The translations under genes were made by a program, and so were the position numbers. A stretch of DNA of 64,000 nt, taken from assembly GCA_903952205.1 (NCBI GenBank), contig CAJBEZ010000009.1, forward strand, positions 1 to 64,000, given 5' to 3'. The stretch comes from an uncultured Desulfomonile sp. (lineage in GTDB: Bacteria > Desulfobacterota > Desulfomonilia > Desulfomonilales > Desulfomonilaceae). Positions 7,715 through 17,022 of this stretch are shown in pieces (within the stretch, counting starts at the first letter, position 1; every line of letters begins with the position of its first letter). The notes under the pieces were generated by a model. That model had not been told where the DNA came from, ran no database searches, and was given only the letters and a program-made list of their open reading frames with translations.

Positions 7715-10700
7715 TGAGTTTATCAGACAAATACAAACTTGGAGTTACAGGGAAGATAGTTGAGGCGTTTCTCACTTCAAAGCTTCCCATTGTATTCATT
7801 ATAGCGTCTTTAATGGCCGGTGTGGCGGCCCTCATCGCAACCCCGAGAGAAGAAGAACCCCAGATAGTCGTCCCTGTTGTTGAAGTAATGATCAATTTTC
7901 CGGGAGCTTCGGCAGCGGAAGTCCAAAATCTCGTAACCATAAACCTCGAACGTAAACTCTGGGAAATCGACGGAGTTGAATACATATATTCCACCTCCCG
8001 GCCCGGAGGAGCTGTTGTAACTGCCCGTTTCTATGTTGGCCAGGAACGGGAAAACAGTATCCTCAAAGTGTACAGCAAGATTATGGCGTACGCTCCGGAT
8101 GCGCCTCCAGGCGTTACTGGATGGGTTGTGCGTCCAATAGAAATTGATGATGTGCCCATTGTGACTTTTGCAATGTATAGCGCTATCTACTCGGACTATG
8201 AGCTGAAGAGGGTCGCCAATGAAATTGCGCACAGAATTCAGAGTATACCTGACACAGGAAAAACATATATCGCAGGGGGAAGAGAAAGACAAATCAGGGT
8301 CCTTATTAAACCCGAGACGCTGGCCGCAAGAAATGTGGCGGTTCTGGATCTTGTCAACGCACTAAAAGGCGCTGACATAAACTTGCGCGCCGGCGCCATG
8401 GACATACTCAACCGAGAGATAATAGTGGACGCTGGGCCTTTCCTAAAATCGGCAAGTGATGTCCGGGATCTGATAATAGGGGTTTACCAGGATAAACCGG
8501 TTTATTTTCGGGACGTGGCCGAAATCTTTGACGGTCCTGAGGAGGTGGGCGCTTATACGAGATTAACCTTCGGAGTCGGAGTTTCTTCTGATCATGAGAC
8601 AAAAGACATTCCGAACGCCACACCTGGGAAGTCCTACAATCAGGTCACGATAGCCGTAGCCAAGCGAAAAGGGACGAATGCGGTCAAGGTCGCCGAAGGT
8701 CTTATTGACAGATTCGAAGAATTGAAGAAGACAGTGCTGCCATCAGATATTGGCGTTCTGGTTACTCGGAATTACGGCAAGACCGCTGATGACAAGGTCA
8801 ACGAACTAGTCAAGCACCTGCTGATTGCGATAGTCAGCATCGTAGTGTTGCTCAGCCTTATGCTCGGCTGGCGTGAGGCCCTGATCGTCGCTCTGGCGGT
8901 TCCCATGACCCTGTCGGTAACCTTGCTTGCCAACTATCTTTTTGGATACACAATAAACCGGGTCACGCTGTTCGCCTTGATACTTTCTCTTGGTTTACTC
9001 GTGGATGACCCGATTGTGGATGTCGAGAACATACACAGGCACTTCAAACTCCGAACTCATCCCCCTCTGGACGCAACCTTGCTGGCCGTCGATGAGGTTC
9101 GTCCACCCACGATTCTTGCTACCCTGGCGGTTATTGCCTCGTTTCTACCAATGTTTTTCATAACAGGCATGATGGGACCATACATGAGACCCATGGCCAT
9201 AAATGTGCCTGTGGCAATGCTGATGTCTCTGGTCATAGCCTTCACTGTGACGCCCTGGGCAACCTATCACGCTCTGCGAAAAGAATATGACAGGGAATCG
9301 CATGCGTATGATTTTAAATCCGGGGCAATTTACAGGACCTACAGAAGAATAACGCTTCCTTTCCTGGAAAGCAGAAGAAAAAGCTATCTCTTGATCGCAA
9401 CAACGGTATTGGCGTTGGTGGGGTCTGTGTCCCTGGTTGCGCTGAATCTCGTTCCCGTTAAAATGCTGCCTTTCGACAACAAAAATGAGTTTTTAATCCT
9501 TGTGGATATGCCCGAGGGAACTACTCTTGAAACTACCGATAAGGTTGTCCGGGACCTCGAATATTATCTGGCCACTGTCAACGAAGTTCGGGACGTTGAG
9601 TCCTTTGTAGGCATAGGCTCCCCAATAGACTTCAACGGAATGGTAAGGCAGTATTATCTGCGTAAAGGCAGTAACCTGGCTGACGTCAGGGTCAACCTGA
9701 TAGATAAGGAAGAGAGAAGCTACCAGTCTCACGGTATTGCGCTGCGTATAAGACCGGCGATAGATGAAATAGCCCGGCGGTGGAACGCGAACGTCAAATT
9801 GGTCGAAGTTCCGCCCGGCCCGCCGGTGTTTTCCACCATTGTCGCTGAAGTCTACGGACCTCCCCAGGCCTCGTACGAGGATGTTGTAGTACAGGCGAAA
9901 CGAATTAGAAAACTTATGGAAAACACCGGCCATGTTGTCGATGTCGACGACTCGGTTACATCTCCCCAGATCCAGTACAATTTTATTGTTGATCGAACAA
10001 AGGCCGGACAGCACCATCTGACACAGGATGAAATAGCAAGGTCGGCGAAAATTCTGTTAGGCGGGGAATCTCCAGCCATAGCGCATTCAGATAAAGAACG
10101 AAATCCACTTGAAATAAATCTTCGGCTTCCCCGGGAATCACGATCCAGGCTGCAGGATATGGGCCCGATCAAGCTGAGAGGTTCCGATGGGTCCATGACT
10201 CCATTCGCCGAGTTAGGAACTATTCAGGAAACTGTTCTGGACAAGACAATTTTCCGTAAGAATCTTCACCAGGTAGTTTTTGTTACGGGCGAAACCGCTG
10301 GTTTGAGCCCGGTCAACGCGATTCTGGAACTGCAGTCCGCCGTAAAACAACTGGATCTTCCAAAGGGTTACGAAGTGAATTGGGCGGGAGAAGGCGAGTG
10401 GAAAATAACACTCGACGTTTTCCGTGACCTGGGTCTGGCTTTTCTTGTAGCTTTGGCGCTGATCTACGTGCTTCTAGTCCAACAAACGGAGTCGTTCTTA
10501 GTGCCACTGGTGATCATGGTGGCAATTCCACTGACACTGATAGGGATTATGCCGGGATTCGCAATCCTGAACCTGCTTAAGGCTCAACAGATAGGTCCTT
10601 ATTCTGATTCAATTTTCTTTACAGCGACAGCGATGATAGGCATGATAGCCTTAGCTGGAATAGTAGTTCGCAACTCAATAATCCTGATAGATTTTATCCA

Positions 10701-10971
10701 CGTCAAGGTGGGACAAGGTGTTGACCTCAAAGAGGCGATAATTGATTCAGGGGCGGTAAGATTCACTCCAATACTGTTGACCGCCGGAGCCGCTATCTTC
10801 GGGGCCTGGGTAATTACTCTCGACCCGGTATTTTCAGGACTGGCGTGGTCTTTTATTTTTGGAGCTTTCGCGTCAACCGTATTCTCTTTAATCATAGTTC
10901 CTGTAATATATTTCATGATCTATGGAAATCGTCGGACGATCGATTCTCAGACCGCCTCAACTAAAGATTAA
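7714..10971 (+). CDS. RND-family efflux pump, inner-membrane subunit
   Basis: This 1085-residue protein has the two-fold RND layout: a helix, a large periplasmic loop, six helices, then the same again. It starts with the usual PREEEPQIVVPVVEV after TM1 and has GLLVDDPIVDVENIHRH in TM4, where the Asp pair serves as proton relay. The second half has NSIILIDF in the position of TM10. The family is proton-driven efflux of lipophilic or metal substrates (AcrB/HAE type); the substrate cannot be read from sequence. Neither a membrane-fusion protein nor a TolC-type channel flanks it, which is unusual. The ribosome binding site is weak. It is divergent from atpZ. Confidence 0.9.
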   Translation: MSLSDKYKLGVTGKIVEAFLTSKLPIVFIIASLMAGVAALIATPREEEPQIVVPVVEVMINFPGASAAEVQNLVTINLERKLWEIDGVEYIYSTSRPGGAVVTARFYVGQERENSILKVYSKIMAYAPDAPPGVTGWVVRPIEIDDVPIVTFAMYSAIYSDYELKRVANEIAHRIQSIPDTGKTYIAGGRERQIRVLIKPETLAARNVAVLDLVNALKGADINLRAGAMDILNREIIVDAGPFLKSASDVRDLIIGVYQDKPVYFRDVAEIFDGPEEVGAYTRLTFGVGVSSDHETKDIPNATPGKSYNQVTIAVAKRKGTNAVKVAEGLIDRFEELKKTVLPSDIGVLVTRNYGKTADDKVNELVKHLLIAIVSIVVLLSLMLGWREALIVALAVPMTLSVTLLANYLFGYTINRVTLFALILSLGLLVDDPIVDVENIHRHFKLRTHPPLDATLLAVDEVRPPTILATLAVIASFLPMFFITGMMGPYMRPMAINVPVAMLMSLVIAFTVTPWATYHALRKEYDRESHAYDFKSGAIYRTYRRITLPFLESRRKSYLLIATTVLALVGSVSLVALNLVPVKMLPFDNKNEFLILVDMPEGTTLETTDKVVRDLEYYLATVNEVRDVESFVGIGSPIDFNGMVRQYYLRKGSNLADVRVNLIDKEERSYQSHGIALRIRPAIDEIARRWNANVKLVEVPPGPPVFSTIVAEVYGPPQASYEDVVVQAKRIRKLMENTGHVVDVDDSVTSPQIQYNFIVDRTKAGQHHLTQDEIARSAKILLGGESPAIAHSDKERNPLEINLRLPRESRSRLQDMGPIKLRGSDGSMTPFAELGTIQETVLDKTIFRKNLHQVVFVTGETAGLSPVNAILELQSAVKQLDLPKGYEVNWAGEGEWKITLDVFRDLGLAFLVALALIYVLLVQQTESFLVPLVIMVAIPLTLIGIMPGFAILNLLKAQQIGPYSDSIFFTATAMIGMIALAGIVVRNSIILIDFIHVKVGQGVDLKEAIIDSGAVRFTPILLTAGAAIFGAWVITLDPVFSGLAWSFIFGAFASTVFSLIIVPVIYFMIYGNRRTIDSQTASTKD

Positions 10972-11095
10972 TTCGCATCAAAATTCGGATCTGACAGCGC
11001 ATTAGTATGATAAACATGAATCCAGGAAATGTATAAGGCATCAAATAAATAGTAGCTCGAAATAAGCTTTTAAAAAAAATAGAAAGGCGCCAAAA

Positions 11096-11614
11096 ATGAT
11101 CAATAAAAACATACAGAACGCCATTAATGACCAGATAAACGCAGAAACCTATTCGTCATATCTGTACCTGTCCATGTCGGCGTATTTTAATTCGATCAAT
11201 CTCCCCGGTTTTGCAAACTGGATGAAGTGCCAAGCGCAAGAGGAACTCATACATGCCATGAAGTTCTTTGATTTCGTGAATGAACGAGGTGGAGACGTAA
11301 CTCTCAAAGCTATCGATGGTCCTCCAACATCGTGGGATTCGCCCGCTCACGCGTTTGAAGAGGCCTACAAACATGAACAGAAGGTTACATCGCTGATCAA
11401 TGCGCTCGTGGACCTTGCCATCGCTGAGAGGGACCACGCTTCATCGAGTTTCCTTCAATGGTTTGTTAATGAACAGGTTGAAGAAGAAGCGTCCGCCAAT
11501 GATGTGGTTCAAAGGTTGAAGTTAGCTGGGGACAAAGGCGGAGGGCTGTTCATGATAGACAGGGAACTTGCTACCAGGACATTTGTTTATCCTACAGCGA
11601 CACAGACAGCTTAG
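11096..11614 (+). CDS. ftnA: Non-heme ferritin
   Basis: Ferritin oxidises Fe(II) at a diiron centre and stores Fe(III) in a 24-subunit shell in the cytoplasm. The 172-residue length fits. Ferroxidase ligands are visible as NAETYSSYLYLSM (Glu 17), QAQEELIHAMKFFDF (Glu and His near residues 50-53), a Glu in AERDHASSSF and the Gln of NEQVEEE. An AAAGGCG ribosome binding site precedes the ATG. The neighbouring rubrerythrin-like gene suggests an iron and oxidative-stress pair, as expected in an anaerobe. It has its own 125-base upstream gap. Confidence 0.95.
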   Translation: MINKNIQNAINDQINAETYSSYLYLSMSAYFNSINLPGFANWMKCQAQEELIHAMKFFDFVNERGGDVTLKAIDGPPTSWDSPAHAFEEAYKHEQKVTSLINALVDLAIAERDHASSSFLQWFVNEQVEEEASANDVVQRLKLAGDKGGGLFMIDRELATRTFVYPTATQTA

Positions 11615-11702
11615 AAGAATTTTACAACTAATAAATTCTTAGCTAAGTCACATGATTATTGGCGAGGAAAAAAAGCCCAATCTATAGTTTGAGGAGGAAC
11701 TG

Positions 11703-12233
11703 ATGAGTCACCATGACAATAAGGCGCTGTCGATGTTATCCGCAGCTCTTGAAAAAGAACAAAAAGGCCAGGAATTTTACAAACAGGCCTCTGAAAAATG
11801 TGTGAACCCTCTTGGCCGGGAAATATTCAGAACACTTATGGCCGATGAAGGCTCACATATAAAAAGGATCAAGGAAATTTTTGAAGCTCTGTCCAAGGGA
11901 CAAAAATGGGACGCTCACTGGAAAGAGTACAAAGTCCAAAATGATGACCTTGCCAAACTGTTTCGCAAGAGGATTGAAACCGTTGGATCCAGGGTGGATG
12001 GAGACAACTCGGACATTGAAGCTCTATCCATAGGAGTGGACATGGAACAGGGAGCGATAACATTTTATGAGGACCAGCTTAAGAAAGCCACCGACCCTTT
12101 GGAAAAAGAATTCGTAGGTCTCATGATAAGCGAAGAGCGTGGACACTACACCGCTTTGAAAGACCTCAAGATGTACCTCGAAAATCCCGAATCCTGGTTC
12201 GAGGAAAAGGAACGCGGATTACTCGATGGATGA
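11703..12233 (+). CDS. Rubrerythrin-like diiron protein without rubredoxin domain
   Basis: The 176-residue four-helix protein carries the paired carboxylate and ExxH motifs of ferritin-like diiron proteins: EKEQKGQEFY, DEGSHIKRI, DMEQGAITFYED and SEERGHYTAL. The C-terminal rubredoxin CxxC pairs of classical rubrerythrin are absent. Such proteins usually reduce peroxide or handle iron, but electron supply would need a separate partner. A strong GAGGAGG ribosome binding site lies before the ATG. It is 88 bases downstream of ferritin in the same direction. Confidence 0.85.
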   Translation: MSHHDNKALSMLSAALEKEQKGQEFYKQASEKCVNPLGREIFRTLMADEGSHIKRIKEIFEALSKGQKWDAHWKEYKVQNDDLAKLFRKRIETVGSRVDGDNSDIEALSIGVDMEQGAITFYEDQLKKATDPLEKEFVGLMISEERGHYTALKDLKMYLENPESWFEEKERGLLDG

Positions 12234-12274
12234 CTTGTTGTATTTGATGAATATGGCGAGGCCTCGGCATTAAA

Positions 12275-12832
12275 TTGAAATCGGATCGGAAAAAGTGGGA
12301 TCGCCGATACTCCAGGGAGATATCAGATTCACTTTCTCCTGATCCATTGTTGCTTGAGTTTAGAGGATTGTTCAGTTCGGGTCGCGCTCTGGATCTGGCT
12401 TGCGGACTTGGATCAACCTCAGTATTCCTTGCCCGATGCGGTTACTGGGTTGACGCTTTTGACACCAGCCTGGTCGCTTTGCAAAATCTGATGAAACGAT
12501 CCACACGTGAGAATCTGTCCATCGGAGTCGCCGTTGTAGACTTAGACTATTATCCCCTTCCAACAAATACCTACGATGTTGTGACTGTCTTCTATTTCTT
12601 TTCTCAAAACCTTCTCACTTCAATCAGGGCTGCCTTGAAACCCGGTGGCGTACTAGTTTATTCAACGTTCAATTACCATCACGTGAACGAACACCCCAAT
12701 TTCTGCAGTGATTATCTGGTTCCTCTGGGAGGAATGGGTCGTTTCTTTCCTGATCTTCAGGTAATTGCAGACAGGGAATCATCCGGAGAAAATCCTGCAA
12801 TAAGCCAGTTTATAGGAACAAATTCTGCGTGA
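12275..12832 (+). CDS. Class I SAM-dependent methyltransferase
   Basis: The 185-residue protein has the SAM-binding glycine motif ALDLACGLGSTSVFLA near residue 39, an acidic residue at the end of beta-2 (DAFDTS), DLDYYPLPTNTYDVV for motif IV and LKPGGVLVYSTF. It resembles the short TehB-like methyltransferases. The start is a TTG (12275); no in-frame ATG lies before the SAM motif. The substrate is unknown. It sits downstream of the rubrerythrin gene with a 41-base gap, so it may share that transcript. Confidence 0.75.
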   Translation: MKSDRKKWDRRYSREISDSLSPDPLLLEFRGLFSSGRALDLACGLGSTSVFLARCGYWVDAFDTSLVALQNLMKRSTRENLSIGVAVVDLDYYPLPTNTYDVVTVFYFFSQNLLTSIRAALKPGGVLVYSTFNYHHVNEHPNFCSDYLVPLGGMGRFFPDLQVIADRESSGENPAISQFIGTNSA

Positions 12833-12978
12833 CGAAGTCCTGCCCTGACAGGCTATTTTGACATTTCTTTAATTAATATATTGATCGTTACAGTTATGTG
12901 ATTTTTGATTCTTCATCTTTATCAATGTTTAAGGTATAGTCTTTGTATTAAAACATACGTCATGCGAGGCGTTAAGTC

Positions 12979-13497
12979 GTGGCTATGAATCATTATGTAA
13001 TGTTGAAACTTTCCGGCCGTTCCTTTAGTATAGTGTCACTGGTATCCTGGATTGCGTTTGTGACTGTAAATCTTATCTTTCTGGCTGTTCCGCCTCTTTC
13101 AGAAACGCAAGGGTTCCCGAAGAGCTTTTCACTCATGGAAGCCGCTCAGAAAGGAAACAAGAAAGAGGTTGAGAAGCTGCTTGCTCAGGGCACAAACGTA
13201 GACTTTCAGGATGAATACGGTGATTCAGCTCTTCTTTCAGCGTCCAGAAGAGGATTTGTCGAGATAGTCAAGATTTTGTTGGATGCAGGCGCCCAGGTTA
13301 ACCTAACTGACTCGGATGGTGGCACTCCTCTTATCGAGTCGTCCAAAATGGGTCATGCGGATGTGGTGAAGTTATTGTTATCTCGAGGCGCTGATGTTTC
13401 CGCAAAGGACAAAGATAATGAAACAGCCATTTCTTACGCCACTCAAAATGATTTGAAGGAGATAACGGAAATCTTGATCAAACATGGCGCTCAGTAA
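12979..13497 (+). CDS. Membrane-anchored or secreted ankyrin-repeat protein
   Basis: After an N-terminal hydrophobic segment (about residues 16-38) that serves as signal or anchor, the protein holds four ankyrin repeats of 33 residues. The typical turns are GNKKEVEKLLAQGTNV, GFVEIVKILLDAGAQV, GHADVVKLLLSRGADV and a final DLKEITEILIKHGAQ. Ankyrin repeats bind proteins, here presumably outside the cytoplasm. A GTG (12979) has GAGG nine bases upstream; an ATG follows two codons later. The gene stands alone just before the hox operon. A role in hydrogenase function is not shown. Confidence 0.8.
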   Translation: MAMNHYVMLKLSGRSFSIVSLVSWIAFVTVNLIFLAVPPLSETQGFPKSFSLMEAAQKGNKKEVEKLLAQGTNVDFQDEYGDSALLSASRRGFVEIVKILLDAGAQVNLTDSDGGTPLIESSKMGHADVVKLLLSRGADVSAKDKDNETAISYATQNDLKEITEILIKHGAQ

Positions 13498-13570
13498 AGA
13501 TTGATCCAAATGCTATATTTAATAACTGCATTGGGGTTTATTTCGTTCAGTAAATATTCCAGAGGAAAAA

Positions 13571-14077
13571 ATGGAAGCAAAAGAAGCCGAAAGAGTGAAA
13601 GTTGATGAAGATCGAAGATGGCGACTGGTTAACCGTACCATGCGTCTTCATGGGCACCAACCTGACGCCTTGATTGAAACCCTTCACGCGGTTCAGGAAT
13701 CGTTTGGCTTTCTGGATTTGGACTCTTTGAAATACGTTGCGGATTCGTTACATTTACCTCTTAGTCTGGTGTATGGCGTCGCAACTTTTTACCACTTTTT
13801 TACTCTTAAGCCCCCTGGGGAGCATACCTGCGTAATTTGCCTCGGCACGGCGTGTTACATCGCAGGATCAACAAACATGCTAAAGGCTGTCGAGAAAGAG
13901 GTTGGAATAAAGCCGGGGGAAACTACTTCAGACGGAAAACTCTCCCTTTTGACGGCCCGTTGTATGGGATCCTGCGGGTTGGCCCCGGCTGTAGTCTTTG
14001 ATGGAGCCATCCATGGCAAGATGTCTTCCACCGCCGTACTCCAGAACATCAGGAGGCTCCTGAATCATGACGATTGA
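13571..14077 (+). CDS. hoxE: Hydrogenase diaphorase subunit HoxE (NuoE-like)
   Basis: HoxE is a thioredoxin-fold [2Fe-2S] subunit homologous to NuoE. The four cluster cysteines are visible in [10 protein letters not shown] and [11 protein letters not shown], and the N-terminal helical part has [16 protein letters not shown] and [12 protein letters not shown] as in the family. The ATG has GAGG six bases upstream and begins a five-gene cluster hoxEFUYH whose members overlap or nearly touch. It is likely part of the electron bridge between the NAD(P)-binding HoxF and the [NiFe] module. Confidence 0.93.
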   Translation: MEAKEAERVKVDEDRRWRLVNRTMRLHGHQPDALIETLHAVQESFGFLDLDSLKYVADSLHLPLSLVYGVATFYHFFTLKPPGEHTCVICLGTACYIAGSTNMLKAVEKEVGIKPGETTSDGKLSLLTARCMGSCGLAPAVVFDGAIHGKMSSTAVLQNIRRLLNHDD

Positions 14078-15713
14078 AGAGCTGCAGGAAATTGGAAAAA
14101 TTGAGAAAGAAAAACAGGATGGCTTTAAACACCGAATCCATGTTTGTGTAGCCGCCGGATGTCTTTCCTGTCAAAGTGGTCAGGTAAAAGAGGCCCTCGA
14201 AAAGGAAGTTTCCAGAAGGGGGCAGGAAAGCTGGACTTCGGTCAAAGGAGTCGGATGCCTCGGACTTTGCACTGCGGGTCCAATGGTTGCCATCGAGCCG
14301 GATGGAATCCTATATCAGGGCGTTTCGGTTTCCGACGCGTCCGACATCCTGGAAGCATTGGGGGGACCAGCCGTCAGCCGACTGGATTGTTCCGCCCACA
14401 TGCCTTTTTTCACTAAACAAAAAAAGATAGTCCTCGAAAACTGCGGCAAAATTGATCCGGAAAGCATCGAGGATTACATAGCCGAGGGAGGATATGAAGG
14501 CCTGTACAACGCTCTTAGGATAATGACTCCGACGGGAGTCATCGAACAGATTTCCAAAGGTGGCCTTAGAGGGCGCGGGGGAGCCGGGTTCCCCACCGGT
14601 TTGAAATGGACTGCGGTGTCCAAGACTAAAAGTAACATCAAGTTTGTTGTTTGTAACGCTGATGAAGGAGATCCAGGAGCTTTCATGGATAGAAGCGTCC
14701 TTGAAAGTGACCCTCACCGGGTACTCGAAGGAATGGCTATAGCAGGGTTTGCTGTCGGAGCGAATTACGGTTTCATTTATGTTCGGGCAGAATACCCGCT
14801 TGCTGTGAAAAGAGTTAGAACCGCAATAGCCAGAGCCGAACGACTTGGAGTTCTTGGACGAAACATTTTTAACACCACGTTCAATTTTGACATTACTGTT
14901 CGTTTAGGCGCCGGAGCTTTTGTCTGCGGTGAGGAGACGGCGTTAATAGCAAGTATAGAAGGCAGGAGGGGAAGCCCGAGACCAAGACCGCCGTTCCCAT
15001 CAGAATTGGGCCTTTGGGGTTATCCAACACTGATCAACAATGTTGAAACCTTCGCCAATGTTCCCCCGATCATTCGAAAAGGTGGAGATTGGTTTGCCGC
15101 CACAGGGACAGATAAGAGCAAGGGAACCAAAGTATTCGCTCTTGCCGGCAGAGTTAACAACACGGGATTAATCGAAGCTCCGATGGGAACGAAGTTGCGA
15201 GAAATCGTGTTTGATATTGGTGGGGGAATCCTTGAAGGGCGTAAATTCAAAGCGGTTCAGACAGGGGGACCATCTGGAGGCTGCATTCCGGAGCAGTTTC
15301 TGGACATGAGCATGGATTACGAATCCCTGGCCAAGGTTGGCTCAATCATGGGATCTGGAGGCCTCATTGTAATGGACGAGACTTCCTGCATGGTTGACGT
15401 GGCTAAATTCTTCATAGAGTTCTGCATGAGCGAGTCATGTGGGAAATGCGTACCATGTAGAGTGGGAACAGTTCAGATCTATAATGTGCTAAAAAGAATC
15501 ACAGAGGGAAAAGGTAAGCCGACCGACATCGGATTACTGGAAGAACTTTGTGACCTTGTAAAAAACACAAGTCTTTGCGGCCTGGGTCAGACCGCCCCTA
15601 ATCCTGTTTTAAGCACTTTGAATTATTTCATGGATGAGTACAGGGCGCACATTGACGACAAAGTTTGCCCCGCAGGAACATGCCACTTCAATCATACGGA
15701 GGAATCACAATGA
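14067..15713 (+). CDS. hoxF: Hydrogenase diaphorase subunit HoxF (NuoF-like, NAD and FMN binding)
   Basis: HoxF reduces NAD(P)+ or oxidises NAD(P)H. The N-terminal 100 residues form a second thioredoxin-like [2Fe-2S] domain ([11 protein letters not shown] and [10 protein letters not shown]). The main domain carries the NADH/FMN signature [26 protein letters not shown] and [13 protein letters not shown]. The C-terminal [4Fe-4S] site is in [12 protein letters not shown] and SLCGLGQ. The 548-residue length fits HoxF. The start overlaps hoxE by 11 bases, with AGGAGG a little far upstream. Confidence 0.95.
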   Translation: MTIEELQEIGKIEKEKQDGFKHRIHVCVAAGCLSCQSGQVKEALEKEVSRRGQESWTSVKGVGCLGLCTAGPMVAIEPDGILYQGVSVSDASDILEALGGPAVSRLDCSAHMPFFTKQKKIVLENCGKIDPESIEDYIAEGGYEGLYNALRIMTPTGVIEQISKGGLRGRGGAGFPTGLKWTAVSKTKSNIKFVVCNADEGDPGAFMDRSVLESDPHRVLEGMAIAGFAVGANYGFIYVRAEYPLAVKRVRTAIARAERLGVLGRNIFNTTFNFDITVRLGAGAFVCGEETALIASIEGRRGSPRPRPPFPSELGLWGYPTLINNVETFANVPPIIRKGGDWFAATGTDKSKGTKVFALAGRVNNTGLIEAPMGTKLREIVFDIGGGILEGRKFKAVQTGGPSGGCIPEQFLDMSMDYESLAKVGSIMGSGGLIVMDETSCMVDVAKFFIEFCMSESCGKCVPCRVGTVQIYNVLKRITEGKGKPTDIGLLEELCDLVKNTSLCGLGQTAPNPVLSTLNYFMDEYRAHIDDKVCPAGTCHFNHTEESQ

Positions 15714-16474
15714 GATATCCCTCCTTCTTACAGAGAACAGCGGATAGAGCAGATGTTCAGCCGGTCAGGGTACTTACATTTTCAATAAATGGCGTTACGG
15801 TAAGCGCCAGAGAAGACGAAACGATTCTGACTGTAGCCAGACAAAACGGTATTTCAATCCCCACATTGTGTCATCTTGACGGTCTATCGGAAAGGGGGGC
15901 ATGCAGACTCTGCATAGTGGAAATCAAAGGGTCCCCCAAACTTAGCCCCGCCTGTGTAACTCTGCCCCGACAGGACATGGAGATCATTACACATTCAGAT
16001 AGAGTCATGGACTATCGAAGAAAAATACTTGAACTGCTCTTCACTGAGAGAAATCATGTCTGTTCAGTTTGCGTGTCAAATGGTCATTGCGACCTTCAAG
16101 CGCTCACAGTTGAACTGGGCATGACTCATGTGCATTATGACTATCTCCATCCCCAACAGATGGTGGACGCTTCGCACGAGCGATTTTCAGTCGATCACAA
16201 CAGGTGTGTTCTCTGTCAAAGATGTGTAAGAGTTTGCGATGAGATTGAGGGAGCGCATACGTGGGACGTCATGGGAAGGGGTCATTTGGCAAAAGTGATC
16301 ACAGATCTCAATGAGCCATGGGGAGAATCCACAACATGCACAGGTTGTGGAAAATGTGTCCAGGTGTGTCCTACCGGAGCGCTTTCAGAGAAGGGAAAAT
16401 CAGTAGCGGAAATGACTAAAAAGAGACTGTTTTTACCGTATCTCAAATTGATGCGGGGAGAGGAAGAGAGATGA
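15710..16474 (+). CDS. hoxU: Hydrogenase electron-transfer subunit HoxU (NuoG N-terminus-like)
   Basis: HoxU carries a plant-type [2Fe-2S] domain ([26 protein letters not shown]), a His/Cys-ligated [4Fe-4S] motif ([15 protein letters not shown]) and two ferredoxin-like [4Fe-4S] sites ([11 protein letters not shown] and [14 protein letters not shown]). It links HoxF with HoxY. The frame is open upstream to 15665, but the ATG at 15710 forms an ATGA overlap with the hoxF stop and has GGAGG seven bases upstream, giving a standard 254-residue protein. Confidence 0.94.
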   Translation: MRYPSFLQRTADRADVQPVRVLTFSINGVTVSAREDETILTVARQNGISIPTLCHLDGLSERGACRLCIVEIKGSPKLSPACVTLPRQDMEIITHSDRVMDYRRKILELLFTERNHVCSVCVSNGHCDLQALTVELGMTHVHYDYLHPQQMVDASHERFSVDHNRCVLCQRCVRVCDEIEGAHTWDVMGRGHLAKVITDLNEPWGESTTCTGCGKCVQVCPTGALSEKGKSVAEMTKKRLFLPYLKLMRGEEER

Positions 16475-17004
16475 GCCGGTTAAAAATAGCTACTACCTGG
16501 CTTGATGGGTGCTCTGGGTGCCATATGTCATTTCTCGATATCGATGAGAGACTGCTTGAACTTTCAGACAAAATAGAACTCGTGTATAGTCCTCTGGTTG
16601 ATATGAAGACAATTCCAGAAGGTATCGATCTGGCCTTGATCGAGGGTGCGGTCAGCTCTGAAGCGGACAAAAATGAATTACTAAAATTAAGGGCTAATAG
16701 TAAGATTTTGATTTCTTTTGGCGATTGCGCCGTGACCGCCAATGTTCCTGGGATGCGGAATCATTTCTCGGTAAATGACACCCTTTCCAGGGCGTATGTC
16801 GAAAATTCCGACTCTGGAAAATGTTTGCCATCAGTATCTGTTCCTAAACTGATTGAATTTGCCAGACCGGTCCACGAGTATGTTCTTGTAGATTTTTTTC
16901 TCCCGGGCTGCCCCCCTCCTGCAGATGTAATCTTTTCAACCCTCTGTGAGTTGCTCGAAGGAAAAACGCCGTCGCCTATCACAAAAACACGTTTTGGAGC
17001 CTGA
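16471..17004 (+). CDS. hoxY: [NiFe]-hydrogenase small subunit HoxY
   Basis: HoxY holds the proximal [4Fe-4S] cluster next to the Ni-Fe site. Its ligands are seen in [29 protein letters not shown] and [11 protein letters not shown]. The 177-residue size and the lack of a Tat signal and of the C-terminal extra-cluster domain mark the cytoplasmic group 3d type. Its ATG overlaps the hoxU stop as ATGA. Confidence 0.95.
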   Translation: MSRLKIATTWLDGCSGCHMSFLDIDERLLELSDKIELVYSPLVDMKTIPEGIDLALIEGAVSSEADKNELLKLRANSKILISFGDCAVTANVPGMRNHFSVNDTLSRAYVENSDSGKCLPSVSVPKLIEFARPVHEYVLVDFFLPGCPPPADVIFSTLCELLEGKTPSPITKTRFGA

Positions 17005-17022
17005 TCTTCTGGAGTGAGAAAC

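Noticed and set aside
11615-11640. Perfect 8-bp AT-rich inverted repeat (AAGAATTT / AAATTCTT) after the ferritin gene
   Set aside because: The stem is too AT-rich and has no U-run after it, so calling it a terminator is not justified.
15665-15709. Upstream extension of hoxU by 15 codons
   Set aside because: The ATG at 15710 has a strong GGAGG and an ATGA overlap with hoxF; the extension lies wholly in hoxF and is not part of the family.
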